Below are positions 49,229 to 59,130 of a stretch of DNA of 64,000 nt, one piece after another. The stretch comes from Halobacillus faecis (lineage in GTDB: Bacteria; Bacillota; Bacilli; Bacillales; Halobacillaceae). Position 1 is the stretch's first letter, and every line of letters begins with the position of its first letter. The DNA lies in NCBI RefSeq assembly GCF_007991335.1, contig NZ_BJYD01000003.1, positions 62,001-126,000 on the forward strand, read 5' to 3'. Position numbers and translations under genes: made by a program. A model generated the notes under the pieces. It was not told where the DNA came from, did no database searches, and was given only the letters and a program-made list of their open reading frames with translations.

Positions 49229-50106
49229 TGCTTGGTCAAAATGAACAAAATATCAAGAAACGTATGGAAGGGAGAGTAGCCATCAACAAAATCCTAATGG
49301 TGTTGTTTGGTCTGGCTACTGCAGTGGGGTTAGTCTTTCTAGTCTTACTTTTTTATCGTGTATTGACTCAAGGAATTGGTTATTTAAGTCTTGATTATAT
49401 TATGAGCTTTCCAGCCCCATATCCAGAAAAAGCCGGTATTTACGCTGGGTTAATCGGTTCAGTATTCTTAATGATTATCGTTGCGATTTTCTCAGTTATC
49501 ATAGGTGTAGCAACTGCGATCTATTTAGAAGAATATGCACCAAAAAATAAGTTTACGGACTTTATCAGAGTGAATATCCAAAACTTAGCAGGTGTACCTT
49601 CCATTGTATTCGGTCTACTTGGTTTGACATTCTTCGTTTATATGTTTAATTTCGGGTATACACTCATTGCGGGTGGATTGACAATGGCTTTGTTGATTCT
49701 TCCAGTTATTGTAGTAGCTGCTCAAGAAGCTGTGCGTTCCGTTCCAGCCGAAATCAAGGAAGCATCCTATGGTATGGGAGCTTCTAAGTGGCAAACGATC
49801 GCACGTGTGATAATGCCAGCTGCTATTCCGGGTATTCTTACTGGTGCAATTATCGCTTTGTCTCGTGCCATTGGTGAGACGGCTCCACTAATCATCGTAG
49901 GTGCCGCTACTGCGATCTACACGTTACCAGATTCATTATTAGCTAAATACACGGTTATGCCGATCCAGATCTATAACTGGACAGGTAGACCTCAAGAAGA
50001 ATGGCAGTACGTTGCAGGAGCAGGAATTATAGTACTATTAGCTGTTTTACTACTCATGAATTCAATTGCTGTCTTAATCAGAAACAAATATCAACGTCGT
50101 CTTTAA
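49228..50106 (+). CDS. pstA: Phosphate ABC transporter permease PstA
   Basis: 292-residue second permease with six predicted helices and the EAA loop QEAVRSVPAEIKEASYGMGASKWQTIARVIMPAAIPGI. It forms the channel with PstC. Start ATG at 49228 overlaps the pstC stop (TGATG) with GGGAGG upstream, showing translational coupling. Confidence 0.95.
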   Translation: MLGQNEQNIKKRMEGRVAINKILMVLFGLATAVGLVFLVLLFYRVLTQGIGYLSLDYIMSFPAPYPEKAGIYAGLIGSVFLMIIVAIFSVIIGVATAIYLEEYAPKNKFTDFIRVNIQNLAGVPSIVFGLLGLTFFVYMFNFGYTLIAGGLTMALLILPVIVVAAQEAVRSVPAEIKEASYGMGASKWQTIARVIMPAAIPGILTGAIIALSRAIGETAPLIIVGAATAIYTLPDSLLAKYTVMPIQIYNWTGRPQEEWQYVAGAGIIVLLAVLLLMNSIAVLIRNKYQRRL

Positions 50107-50128
50107 TTAGGATGAGGAGGGTTTCAAC

Positions 50129-50977
50129 ATGAATAAAGTAATGGAAGAGAAAACAAATAAAAATGTAAATCAAGGGACAAAGAAGCCTGAGGTAAAAAAA
50201 GAGGGAATCAAAAAAGAGAACGCCAATAGTATTATCGAAGTCAATGATTTGAACTTATGGTATGGTTCAGACCAAGCGTTATATGAAGTAAGCATGGATG
50301 TACCAGAAAAACAGGTAACGGCAATTATCGGACCTTCTGGTTGTGGAAAGTCTACTTTCTTAAAAACACTAAACCGCATGGTAGAAATGATACCAATCGT
50401 TAAAACTTCTGGATCAATTAAGTATCGTGATCAGGAAATCTTCAGCAGTAAATATAAAGAGGAATACCTTCGTACGAAGGTAGGAATGGTTTTCCAAAAA
50501 CCAAACCCATTCCCTAAAAGTGTTTATGATAACGTTGCTTATGGACCAAGAATCCATGGCATTAAAAAGAAAGAAGTATTAGATCAAATCGTTGAGAAAA
50601 GCTTAAAGGGTGCTGCTATCTGGGATGAGCTGAAAGATCGCCTCCACGAGAATGCATACGGTCTTTCTGGAGGACAGCAACAGCGTGTATGTATCGCTCG
50701 TGCTTTAGCGGTTGAACCGGATGTGATCTTAATGGATGAACCGACTTCAGCATTAGACCCGATCTCTACAGCGAAAGTAGAAGAGCTTGTTCAAGAGTTA
50801 AAAGAAAAATACAGCATTATCATTGTTACACACAACATGCAGCAGGCCGCGCGTATTTCAGATAAAACGGCTTTCTTCTTAAATGGAGAATTAATTGAGT
50901 TCGCTGACACAGATGACTTGTTCCAAAACCCTCACGATAAGCGAACAGAGGACTATATCACTGGACGCTTCGGTTAA
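50129..50977 (+). CDS. pstB: Phosphate ABC transporter ATP-binding protein PstB
   Basis: 282-residue ATPase. The P-loop is GPSGCGKST, the signature [15 protein letters not shown] and the Walker [15 protein letters not shown] basic N-terminal extension (residues 1-35, Lys-rich) is longer than usual. B. subtilis has two adjacent copies (pstBA and pstBB); only one is present here. Start ATG with TGAGGAGGG upstream. Confidence 0.96.
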   Translation: MNKVMEEKTNKNVNQGTKKPEVKKEGIKKENANSIIEVNDLNLWYGSDQALYEVSMDVPEKQVTAIIGPSGCGKSTFLKTLNRMVEMIPIVKTSGSIKYRDQEIFSSKYKEEYLRTKVGMVFQKPNPFPKSVYDNVAYGPRIHGIKKKEVLDQIVEKSLKGAAIWDELKDRLHENAYGLSGGQQQRVCIARALAVEPDVILMDEPTSALDPISTAKVEELVQELKEKYSIIIVTHNMQQAARISDKTAFFLNGELIEFADTDDLFQNPHDKRTEDYITGRFG

Positions 50978-50997
50978 TATTTACAGGGGGGATTTCT

Positions 50998-51657
50998 ATG
51001 TCAATCCGTGTTCACTTCGAAGAAGAACTCGAAGACTTAAAGCAACAAATTAAAGAGTTAGCTCATGATACGAAAGATTCACTTGACCAAGCGATTTATG
51101 TCCTGTATCAAAGGGACGTTGAGGCTGCAAAAAAAATTCTCGAAGATGATGCAGTTATCGATCGTAAGGAAGAAAAGATAAACGATGATGCTATTTTAAT
51201 GCTGGCGAAGCAACAGCCGGTAGCAAGGGATCTGAGAAGAATCATTATTGCGATTAAAATATCCAGCGATTTGGAGCGTATGGCCGATCACTCGACCAAT
51301 ATTGCAAAGGCGACGATTCATTTAGGTGAAGATCATGGGATTGATATTGATCCTGAATTGCGTGAAATGGCTGTCCTAGCCATGGATATGGTGGATTTGG
51401 CGATTAAATCCTTTGAGTATGAAGATATATCGCTAGCAAAAAAACTTGCTGAAATGGATGACGTTGTAGATAAAAAATATGGTTCAATTGTAAAAGAAAT
51501 GCTGGAATTGACGGCGATTAACCCAGAACAAATCCAGCACATTATGCAGATGGCTTATGTAGCCAGGTATATTGAGAGGTTCGCTGATCATATTACAAAC
51601 ATCGGTGAGAGTATCTTTTATCTGGTGAAGGGAAGAACTTATGATCTAAATAAGTAA
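50998..51657 (+). CDS. phoU: Phosphate signalling protein PhoU
   Basis: 219-residue two-repeat helical bundle that links the Pst transporter to Pho-regulon signalling and limits phosphate uptake. The metal-binding motifs are SSDLERMADHSTNIA and ARYIERFADHITNIGES. Start ATG with GGGGGGA upstream. In B. subtilis the pst operon usually ends with pstBB and lacks PhoU at this position, so this is closer to the arrangement in other Firmicutes. A strong terminator follows. Confidence 0.95.
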   Translation: MSIRVHFEEELEDLKQQIKELAHDTKDSLDQAIYVLYQRDVEAAKKILEDDAVIDRKEEKINDDAILMLAKQQPVARDLRRIIIAIKISSDLERMADHSTNIAKATIHLGEDHGIDIDPELREMAVLAMDMVDLAIKSFEYEDISLAKKLAEMDDVVDKKYGSIVKEMLELTAINPEQIQHIMQMAYVARYIERFADHITNIGESIFYLVKGRTYDLNK

Positions 51658-51664
51658 AAGAAGG

Positions 51665-51701
51665 AAAGACATGAATCGATTTTTCGATTCATGTCTTTTT
51701 T
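51665..51701 (+). terminator. Terminator of the pst operon
   Basis: A perfect 15-bp stem (51665-51679 with 51684-51698) with a TTTT loop is followed by a T run. Confidence 0.93.
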
Positions 51702-51803
51702 GTTTCCGGTTTTATTATCAATAAAGAAGATTAGATATCATGTGGTAAAGACATAATGGTGCAATATGGATCATGAATCATGCCAATGATAAAAGGAGAA
51801 AAT

Positions 51804-51831
51804 AAAAAAACCGCATGAGAGCGGTTTTTTT
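51804..51831 (-). terminator. Terminator of the yqzD-yqzC pair
   Basis: An 11-bp stem (51804-51814 with 51821-51831) with A and T runs at its ends is placed at the end of the minus-strand genes. It is also usable in the plus direction. Confidence 0.85.
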
Positions 51832-52279
51832 ACTTAGATGTAATAGCTTCAGCAATTTCTTGTAGAGACATTCCTGAATTTAGTGTAGCCTGACCAATCT
51901 GTATATAGCGGCTGTAATCATTTTCTTTCATGAAAGTTTCAAACTCGTAAGCATCCTCAATGATATTAGCCTGTATTAATTTTCTGCTGATTTCATCTGT
52001 AGTAGTACCCGAGACAATGTCAATAGAAAAAGTGGTTACAGGCTCCTTAATAGGGGGAGGAGGCGACGCCTTTTTATTATTCTTTTCCTGCATAGACTTC
52101 CACTCATCTATTGTTACCGTTCGATACCCTTCACTTTCGAGCTGTTCAATCAATTCATCCGTTTTATATTCTTCTTTCGAGGCTGTTTTGGGTGTAGCAT
52201 CTATATTCCAATAGGATATAGCAAACACAAGAGTAGCTGTAAGTAATCCTAGGGCATAGGATCGTATCCATTGTGTCAT
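51830..52279 (-). CDS. yqzC: YqzC-like MltG/YceG-related protein
   Basis: 149-residue protein with an N-terminal signal anchor (about residues 7-27). After an acidic, Pro-rich linker, the C-terminal 60 residues (SIDIVSGTTTDEISRKLIQANIIEDAYEFETFMKENDYSRYIQIGQATLNSGMSLQEIAEAITSK region) resemble the LysM-like front part of endolytic transglycosylase YceG/MltG, without its catalytic domain. Role unknown, probably cell envelope. It overlaps yqzD by 4 nt (ATGA). Confidence 0.75.
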   Translation of the reverse strand: MTQWIRSYALGLLTATLVFAISYWNIDATPKTASKEEYKTDELIEQLESEGYRTVTIDEWKSMQEKNNKKASPPPPIKEPVTTFSIDIVSGTTTDEISRKLIQANIIEDAYEFETFMKENDYSRYIQIGQATLNSGMSLQEIAEAITSK

Positions 52280-52662
52280 GTTTGAACACCACCGCTTTTT
52301 TGCTGTTGGATCATCGAATGGACATCATGCTCACTCAAGTTCGTTTGTTTTGCTATGTAATGGGTTTTATAGCCTTTTTGATACATGGATATAACAGTAT
52401 CGATTAAGGGAAGGCTTTGCCGGCTTTGAGGGGGTTCCACTTTCCGCGGGGGCTGTTTCATAATTTCCTGAGTTAAATCTTCAGCCAGAAGCTCTTCTTC
52501 TAAGACCTTCATTTTCTTTTTGAGCTGGTAGTTGCTTTGCATCATTGTCATGTTAATCTGTTCGACTTGGTTTTCAAGTTCTTTCATTCGATCATTCATG
52601 AAATATGAAAGAACGAAAAGGCCAATGCCAACTGCAGCCAATGTACCAATCACATAAATCAA
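52276..52662 (-). CDS. yqzD: YqzD-like membrane protein with HTH-like tail
   Basis: 128-residue protein: an N-terminal membrane helix (residues 1-21) and a coiled coil (about 25-62). The C-terminal segment (about 85-120, DTVISMYQKGYKTHYIAKQTNLSEHDVHSMI) looks like a resolvase-type helix-turn-helix. Function unknown. The pair matches B. subtilis yqzD-yqzC by position after the pst operon. It is translationally coupled to yqzC. Confidence 0.75.
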   Translation of the reverse strand: MIYVIGTLAAVGIGLFVLSYFMNDRMKELENQVEQINMTMMQSNYQLKKKMKVLEEELLAEDLTQEIMKQPPRKVEPPQSRQSLPLIDTVISMYQKGYKTHYIAKQTNLSEHDVHSMIQQQKSGGVQT

Positions 52663-52756
52663 TCTGTATCACTCCTTTGGTTGTCCACATTTATTTATAT
52701 CATAGAATTAGATGCGTGACTATGGGATATTTCACCGTTTTTAGGTCAATAACTAC

Positions 52757-52785
52757 TTGAAAGGTTTACGCGTTTTTGGTATTAT
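52757..52785 (+). promoter_or_regulatory. SigA promoter of rpmG
   Basis: TTGAAA (52757-52762) and TATTAT (52780-52785) are 17 nt apart, with an extended TGG before the -10. Confidence 0.75.
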
Positions 52786-52845
52786 GTATTAGTCTGATAA
52801 TGTGAATGAGACAGTGAATAGCTTTTATGATTAGGAGGAATAATA

Positions 52846-52995
52846 ATGCGCGTAAACATTACACTTGCATGCACCGAAACTGGTGACCGCAATTATATTA
52901 GCACAAAAAACAAGCGTAAAAACCCAGAGCGTCTAGAGCTTATGAAATATAGCCCACGCGTAGGGAAGCACACGCTTCACCGTGAAACAAAGTAA
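52846..52995 (+). CDS. rpmG: Large ribosomal subunit protein bL33, cysteine-poor form
   Basis: 49-residue L33 starting [20 protein letters not shown] and ending [10 protein letters not shown]. It has only one cysteine (residue 9), so it lacks the CxxC...CxxC zinc ribbon and belongs to the zinc-independent (C-) type. Start ATG with TAGGAGGAAT upstream, promoter with extended -10. The gene is single and followed by a terminator. Confidence 0.93.
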   Translation: MRVNITLACTETGDRNYISTKNKRKNPERLELMKYSPRVGKHTLHRETK

Positions 52996-53025
52996 GCAGT
53001 AGGATTATTTCCTACTGTTTTTTTT
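52996..53025 (+). terminator. Terminator after rpmG
   Basis: An 8-bp stem (52997-53004 with 53010-53017) with a 5-nt loop is followed by eight T. Confidence 0.88.
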
Positions 53026-53097
53026 ATATCTAAAGCTCTGCCGTGTCCTGGTCGTCTATGAATTGTTGAACAGAGATTTGAAAAGGAGGAGCGGGAA

Positions 53098-53667
53098 ATG
53101 GAAAAGAACGAACTACGGTTCAAAGGAAAAAAGATCCTCCAGGATATAAGTGTGAAGGAGAAACTCCATATTGAGGGAAAAATGCATGAGAGTTTGTTCA
53201 AGAGTGAAATATGGAAGTTAGCCGATGTGGTGGGTGTTACGTTATCTCAAACGCATGAATGGTCTACAGAACCGATCATCGAAGAAGGGTGGCGGTCCGG
53301 GAAGAAGATTGTCGTACCTAAATGTATTCCAGAGAGTAGAGAGATGAAGTTTTACCATTTGGAGAAGTATGATCAGTTGGAAAGAGTTTATTTCGGTTTA
53401 AGAGAACCTAAGCCCGAGCAATCAGCAGTTGTGAGCAAAAACGATATTGATTTACTACTTGTACCAGGGTTATTGTTTGATGAAAAAGGATACAGAATAG
53501 GGTATGGTGGAGGGTATTTTGATCGATTTATTGAAGGTTTTCGGGGGAAGACTTTGATGATTGCTTCCGAGCGACAAAAATACTCACCACTTCCTTTGGA
53601 AGAATATGATCAGAGAGTGGAATTTATCCTTACAGAAACCGGCATCCGATCTACATACAATCTCTAA
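53098..53667 (+). CDS. yqgN: 5-formyltetrahydrofolate cyclo-ligase
   Basis: 189-residue MTHFS family enzyme that converts 5-formyl-THF to 5,10-methenyl-THF with ATP. The ligand signature GYRIGYGGGYFDRFI and PGLLFDEKG are intact. Start ATG with AGGAGGAGCGGG upstream. Position before a gluP-type rhomboid gene matches yqgN; here ldh and a small gene lie between. Confidence 0.94.
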   Translation: MEKNELRFKGKKILQDISVKEKLHIEGKMHESLFKSEIWKLADVVGVTLSQTHEWSTEPIIEEGWRSGKKIVVPKCIPESREMKFYHLEKYDQLERVYFGLREPKPEQSAVVSKNDIDLLLVPGLLFDEKGYRIGYGGGYFDRFIEGFRGKTLMIASERQKYSPLPLEEYDQRVEFILTETGIRSTYNL

Positions 53668-53748
53668 CTGAGATGATGTCACAAAACATTCAATCATTGT
53701 GAAGTGTTGAGCAATCTTATGAGTTATAATGAGGTTAGATTCTATTGA

Positions 53749-54744
<996 letters not shown>

Positions 54745-54774
54745 GTTCACCTAACCATAGAAGAGGTGGATGAG

Positions 54775-54960
54775 ATGCGTCAATTTTTCAGGTGGGTCAT
54801 GATCATCGGCTCGGTTATAGCAACGGTTTATAAATACCGTTACAAAGCGTTGGACTTCGTTACGAAGGTCCCTTTCCTTCGTAAGCTCCTTGTCCGGTTG
54901 TCCATGAACATTCCTTGGATTCGGCAGAAATTTCTTTCTCAAATGTTTCGTGGGCTATGA
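54775..54960 (+). CDS. yqgO: Small basic YqgO-like protein
   Basis: 61-residue protein, basic, with a hydrophobic N-terminal helix (about residues 5-20) and a positively charged remainder (VYKYRYKALDFVTKVPFLRKLLVRLSM). It corresponds in position to yqgO of B. subtilis. Function unknown. I start at ATG 54775 with AGAGGTGGA upstream; the frame is open from 54766. It is followed by a terminator. Confidence 0.65.
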   Translation: MRQFFRWVMIIGSVIATVYKYRYKALDFVTKVPFLRKLLVRLSMNIPWIRQKFLSQMFRGL

Positions 54961-54968
54961 ATATAATG

Positions 54969-55001
54969 AGCTGTCAGGGTATGATTCCTGGCAGCTTTTT
55001 T
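54969..55001 (+). terminator. Terminator after yqgO
   Basis: A 10-bp stem with one G-U pair (54969-54978 with 54987-54996) and an 8-nt loop is followed by six T. Confidence 0.88.
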
Positions 55002-55069
55002 AATGCTTTCAATTAGCTCCGTAACAAAGGGGCATGATATGATGTAGGTGTTATTGAGGGGGTTGCAAC

Positions 55070-56599
55070 GTGTTTATTGAACAAGAGTATTATTTATGGA
55101 AACTTACCTATGACTTGGTTGTATCACAAGATTTTCAAGTGCTTAATATAAGTGCAGAGCGCGGAGAAGTTTGGCTTGAGAAAGAACAGGATTGGCAAAC
55201 TCATGTCGTCCGTTTAACTCATAAACAAGTCAATTGGAAAAATGAGCTGCGGAGAGATCTGGAAAAATCCTATCGGCAGTTGTCTCAAAATAAAAAATTA
55301 TTTCGTGGCGGCAAAGTCCAATTCCACGTTGTGTATATTTCGGAATACCCTCCTGTGGAAGAGTGGGAAAATGTAGAAAACGACATCTCTTCACAAAAAA
55401 ATCCAATTTTTCTTTACTATATGGATGACGAAAACAAAGCAATAGAAAAGAAAAAGTTTTATGATACCTTTGAATTAGATGAGCCTCTCATTGATCAACA
55501 GGTTAGTGAAGCAGAAATGGAGGCTATGCTTCCCTATTTGAAGCATCAGCTTGTAAAGAAACAGCAAGATCAAAGAAAACAAATCATGTCGATCTTTGAT
55601 TATGGCAAACCTCGAATGACCTACTTTTTACTCGCTGTCAACGTATTGATTTTTCTCTATATTGAATGGGTAGGTGATAGTACATCTGTTGAAACCCTCA
55701 TCCAGTACGGTGCGAAATTCAATCCAGCAATAATGGAAGGGGAATGGTGGCGAATTGCTACATCCATGTTTCTGCATATAGGAATTCTCCATCTTTTTAT
55801 GAATATGTTTGCCCTCTATTACTTAGGCACAGCCGTTGAAAAATTGTATGGAACATGGCGTTTTACATGGATTTATTTACTTTCGGGTTTATTTGGTGGT
55901 GTGGCGAGTTTTATGCTGAATCCTCATGTGGCAGCTGGAGCATCAGGGGCCATTTTCGGGTTGTTTGGGGCGCTCTTGTTTTTTGGTGTCCAGCATAAAC
56001 AGTTGTTTTTCCGAACCATGGGTTGGAACCTCATATTTATCGTCATCCTCAATATTTCATTCGGACTGCTCGTTCCACAAATTGATAATGGAGCACATAT
56101 CGGAGGAATGGTCGGAGGTTTTATTGCAACTGCGGCTGTACGTATGCCTAAACAGATGAACAGGTTCAAACAGCTGGCTGCTCTTGTTGTCTTTTTATTA
56201 CTTATCTCAAGCATGGCGTATACAGGCTATGTGGGGCTATTCAATGATGCGAAAGGGTTTAGCGAGGTACAAAAGACACAGGAGCTAAATCAATCGGGGG
56301 CCTATGATGAAGTGATTGCAATCACGAGTGAAGCCTTGGATAATCCCGGTCAATATGAAGCTGCTCTGCGTTTCAACAGGTCGTTTGCGTATTTACAAAA
56401 AGGTGAGACGACTGCAGCCAGAAAAGATTTACTCCGAGTTATAGAACTCTCACCTAATATGGCAGAAGCTCATTACAATTTAGCCCTCCTCTATCAACAA
56501 GTGGGAGAAGAAGAGAAAGCGGCTGACCATGCGGAACGAGCCGCTGACATTAACCCTGATCAAAAAGACTTTAAAGAGCTATATGAAAACCTCCGTTAA
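55070..56599 (+). CDS. gluP: Rhomboid intramembrane serine protease GluP
   Basis: 509-residue rhomboid protease (YqgP). The N-terminal cytosolic domain (about residues 1-180) precedes seven predicted helices. The catalytic dyad Ser is in AAGASGAIFGLFG and His in NGAHIGGMVGG; WWRIATSMFLHIGILHLFMNMFALYYLG is the typical helix 1-2 region. C-terminal TPR repeats (about 390-500) follow. In B. subtilis it cleaves membrane proteins such as the magnesium transporter MgtE. GTG start with GAGGGGGT upstream. Confidence 0.95.
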   Translation: MFIEQEYYLWKLTYDLVVSQDFQVLNISAERGEVWLEKEQDWQTHVVRLTHKQVNWKNELRRDLEKSYRQLSQNKKLFRGGKVQFHVVYISEYPPVEEWENVENDISSQKNPIFLYYMDDENKAIEKKKFYDTFELDEPLIDQQVSEAEMEAMLPYLKHQLVKKQQDQRKQIMSIFDYGKPRMTYFLLAVNVLIFLYIEWVGDSTSVETLIQYGAKFNPAIMEGEWWRIATSMFLHIGILHLFMNMFALYYLGTAVEKLYGTWRFTWIYLLSGLFGGVASFMLNPHVAAGASGAIFGLFGALLFFGVQHKQLFFRTMGWNLIFIVILNISFGLLVPQIDNGAHIGGMVGGFIATAAVRMPKQMNRFKQLAALVVFLLLISSMAYTGYVGLFNDAKGFSEVQKTQELNQSGAYDEVIAITSEALDNPGQYEAALRFNRSFAYLQKGETTAARKDLLRVIELSPNMAEAHYNLALLYQQVGEEEKAADHAERAADINPDQKDFKELYENLR

Positions 56600-57456
56600 T
56601 ATGACTGAATGAGGCGATGTTTTTTTCCAGTATCATCCTCATACAGGACAATTAAATGTTTACCTTTTTTATCAAAGAGAATAAGAGGAATATAACTTTG
56701 AATCGGGTGGGAAGATTTTGTATCACTTATGCCCAGCACATAGTTTTTATACAAACCTTCCCATAGTTGTCCTTTTATTCTCTCTGAGTCATCCTCATTC
56801 GTTCCAGGTAGCGGCTTGTCTTTATAATCAGCTAGATCAGTCAAAGGGACGAGAGTGTAATCTTCTTTGTTGATGCCATAATACGTCAGCAGTTCCTCCC
56901 ATTGCACTTCCAGTTGTTGCTGGATGGAATGGTTGAGTCTCTTTTTCCATTCTTCCTCCTCCTGATTTGCTGGTTCTTTGAATGCGGTCCGCTTAGAATG
57001 AGGGGAATCAATGACGTAAAGCTCGTCCTTCGAACTTGCCTGTATGCTTTTTATCGGTCCACTATCTTCATGTATTTCCCCATGATGAAAAGAGATGGCC
57101 TGATATTTCTGACTATCTTCCCCGTGAAGAGACGTTTCCTTATTGATCTTTGATGTATTTTCCTCCCACTTGCTCACTACACCTTTTAGTCGTCCATTTA
57201 CATATAAAAGGGAGACATCCTGTCTCAAGTACATGGCTTTATCACTCTCAGAAAACATGTTCCATAGGATTTCATACTCGTCCTCGTCTTCTTCAGCAGC
57301 AAAATTCAAGGAAGTTCCGTACGATCGAAAATCACTACCCTCGTCCAAAGGAAAATATTTGATGACCGCTTCTTCATTGAAGTATTGAGTATAAATTGCG
57401 ATGAATATGGCTAAGGCCAATGGACCAAGTACCCAATGTACCCACACTTTTCTCAA
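56596..57456 (-). CDS. Unrecognised membrane-anchored extracellular protein
   Basis: 286-residue protein I do not recognise. It has an N-terminal anchor or signal peptide (about residues 8-24), then a large, acidic, mostly hydrophilic domain with alternating strands and helices and no cysteine. Motifs such as DVSLLYVNGRLKGVVSKWEENTSKI give no family. The start is TTG with GGAGATGATGG on the minus strand. It ends in a 4-nt convergent overlap with gluP and is divergent from the spoVAF-like gene. A real gene judging by its length and composition. Confidence 0.65.
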   Translation of the reverse strand: MRKVWVHWVLGPLALAIFIAIYTQYFNEEAVIKYFPLDEGSDFRSYGTSLNFAAEEDEDEYEILWNMFSESDKAMYLRQDVSLLYVNGRLKGVVSKWEENTSKINKETSLHGEDSQKYQAISFHHGEIHEDSGPIKSIQASSKDELYVIDSPHSKRTAFKEPANQEEEEWKKRLNHSIQQQLEVQWEELLTYYGINKEDYTLVPLTDLADYKDKPLPGTNEDDSERIKGQLWEGLYKNYVLGISDTKSSHPIQSYIPLILFDKKGKHLIVLYEDDTGKKHRLIQSY

Positions 57457-57613
57457 ACCATCATCTCCTCATACATCCTCTCTGCATAGGTGATCTATAG
57501 TTCAGGATATGTTCCGTTTTCGAAGGACATGCGTATTATCCTGCCTCTTCCTTGTGTATGAATAATTGGATTTGGAAGAAACTATGCGAAGAAGGTTAAG
57601 AGGAGGGTGCGTT

Positions 57614-59065
57614 TTGGAAGAACAACGCTTATTTGATAGTTATGAAAAAAATGTATCGTATCTCAAAGATCGGCTTGGAGTGGAAGAAAGCTTTGATATG
57701 GTTCATCTCGATCTTGTCTACGCCGGTAGAGGTATGTCCTTATTCCTTGTAGACGGCTTTGTAAAAGATGATATTCTTCACTATTTAATGAAGCTCCTCT
57801 CAAGATTAGACCCTGATCAACTAGACCCGGACCCTCTTGAAAAGTTATTAAAAACCCATCTTCCTTATGTGGAGTTAGAGAAGAAAAAAGATTTGAATGC
57901 AGCTGCGGATTGGGTGTTGGCAGGTCCTACAGCACTGGTCGTCGAAGGCGTCGATGAAATTATTATGATTGATGCTCGTACTTATCCTGTCCGTGGGCTT
58001 CAGGAGCCTGATCTTGAAAGGGTAGTTAGAGGATCGAGAGATGGATTTGTAGAGACGATTATCTTTAATACGGCTTTAACGAGAAGAAGGATCAGAGACC
58101 GTTCGTTGAGAATGGAATATTTACAAGTCGGACGCCGGTCATTGACGGATGTGTGTATTTGTTATGTCAAGGATATTGCTGATTCCGATCGTGTCGAAGA
58201 ATTGAAGAAAGTATTGCAGGATATTGATACGGATGCGCTCCCTATGGCAGAAAAGACTATTGATGAATATATCAGCGGTCGTTATTGGAACCCTTATCCA
58301 GTTATTCGGTACACGGAACGTCCTGATACAGCAGCTGCCCACCTTTATGAGGGGCATATTCTTGTCATTATTGACGGATCCCCAAGTGTCATGATTACTC
58401 CATCAACCTTTTGGCATCATCTTCAACATGCAGAGGAATATAGGCAAAAGCCGTTGGTAGGTGCGTATTTGCGTGCCGTTCGCTTTTTTGCTTTCTTTGC
58501 CTCCATTTTCATTTTGCCTCTGTATTTTCTTTTTTCTAAAAGGCCGGATTTGCTTCCTGAAGCTCTTGCATTTATTGGACCTACCGACACGGGAACGCTT
58601 CCGCTCATCGTCCAGTTTTTAATCGCGGAAATAGGCATAGATATGCTGCGTATGGCAGCCATCCATACCCCCTCTACGCTGGGCACCGCTCTCGGTTTAG
58701 TGGCTGCAATATTAATTGGTCAAGTAGCAGTAGAGGTTGGTCTGTTTTCAAGCGAAGTCGTTTTATATTTGGCTCTTGCTGCTATTGGTACGTTTGCTAC
58801 TCCTAGTTACGAATTTGGACTTGCTGATCGAATAACAAGACTTGTGCTGCTTCTGGTTACGGGTTTATTCGGATTAAAAGGGTATGTGTTGGGAGTAACA
58901 CTGTGGCTCCTCTACATTTCCAGCATGAAGTCTTTCAAAACGCCGTACCTGTGGCCATTTCTACCTTTTTCATGGAAACCGTTAAGAGATGTGCTGCTTC
59001 GTTCTCCGATTCCTTTAAAAAACAGGAGACCGGCATTTTTGCACCCAGATGACCCTGATCGTTAA
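57614..59065 (+). CDS. SpoVAF-like GerA family spore germination protein
   Basis: 483-residue GerA/SpoVAF family protein. The soluble N-terminal half carries the motif PVRGLQEPDLERVVRGSRDGFVETIIFNTALTRRRIRD, diagnostic for the family, and the second half has five or six membrane helices. SpoVAF forms part of the spore inner-membrane germination complex. The start is TTG 57614, 7 nt after AGGAGG; the frame is open from 57566. It stands alone here, outside any spoVA cluster. No clear SigG promoter was found. Confidence 0.88.
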   Translation: MEEQRLFDSYEKNVSYLKDRLGVEESFDMVHLDLVYAGRGMSLFLVDGFVKDDILHYLMKLLSRLDPDQLDPDPLEKLLKTHLPYVELEKKKDLNAAADWVLAGPTALVVEGVDEIIMIDARTYPVRGLQEPDLERVVRGSRDGFVETIIFNTALTRRRIRDRSLRMEYLQVGRRSLTDVCICYVKDIADSDRVEELKKVLQDIDTDALPMAEKTIDEYISGRYWNPYPVIRYTERPDTAAAHLYEGHILVIIDGSPSVMITPSTFWHHLQHAEEYRQKPLVGAYLRAVRFFAFFASIFILPLYFLFSKRPDLLPEALAFIGPTDTGTLPLIVQFLIAEIGIDMLRMAAIHTPSTLGTALGLVAAILIGQVAVEVGLFSSEVVLYLALAAIGTFATPSYEFGLADRITRLVLLLVTGLFGLKGYVLGVTLWLLYISSMKSFKTPYLWPFLPFSWKPLRDVLLRSPIPLKNRRPAFLHPDDPDR

Positions 59066-59081
59066 GTGATCAGGGTTTTTA
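59050..59081 (+). terminator. Terminator overlapping the spoVAF-like stop
   Basis: A perfect 9-bp stem (59052-59060 with 59068-59076) with the stop codon in its loop is followed by five T. Confidence 0.88.
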
Positions 59082-59083
59082 CG

Positions 59084-59112
59084 TTTTCAAGTCTTAAAGG
59101 TATTGGTATAAT
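59084..59112 (+). promoter_or_regulatory. SigA promoter of yqgQ-glcK
   Basis: TTTTCA (4 of 6) and a perfect, extended TGGTATAAT are separated by 17 nt, 19 nt before the yqgQ start. Confidence 0.7.
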
Positions 59113-59130
59113 GAATGGTGGTGATGAAGA

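Noticed and set aside
53697-53714. Rex-like site before ldh (TTGTGAA half-site)
   Set aside because: Only the left half matches the Rex consensus; the right half matches about 4 of 7 positions, so I do not call it.
57481-57613. SigG promoter before the spoVAF-like gene
   Set aside because: GGATA and a CATGCGTA sequence are 18 nt apart but the -10 differs from the SigG consensus; too weak to assign.
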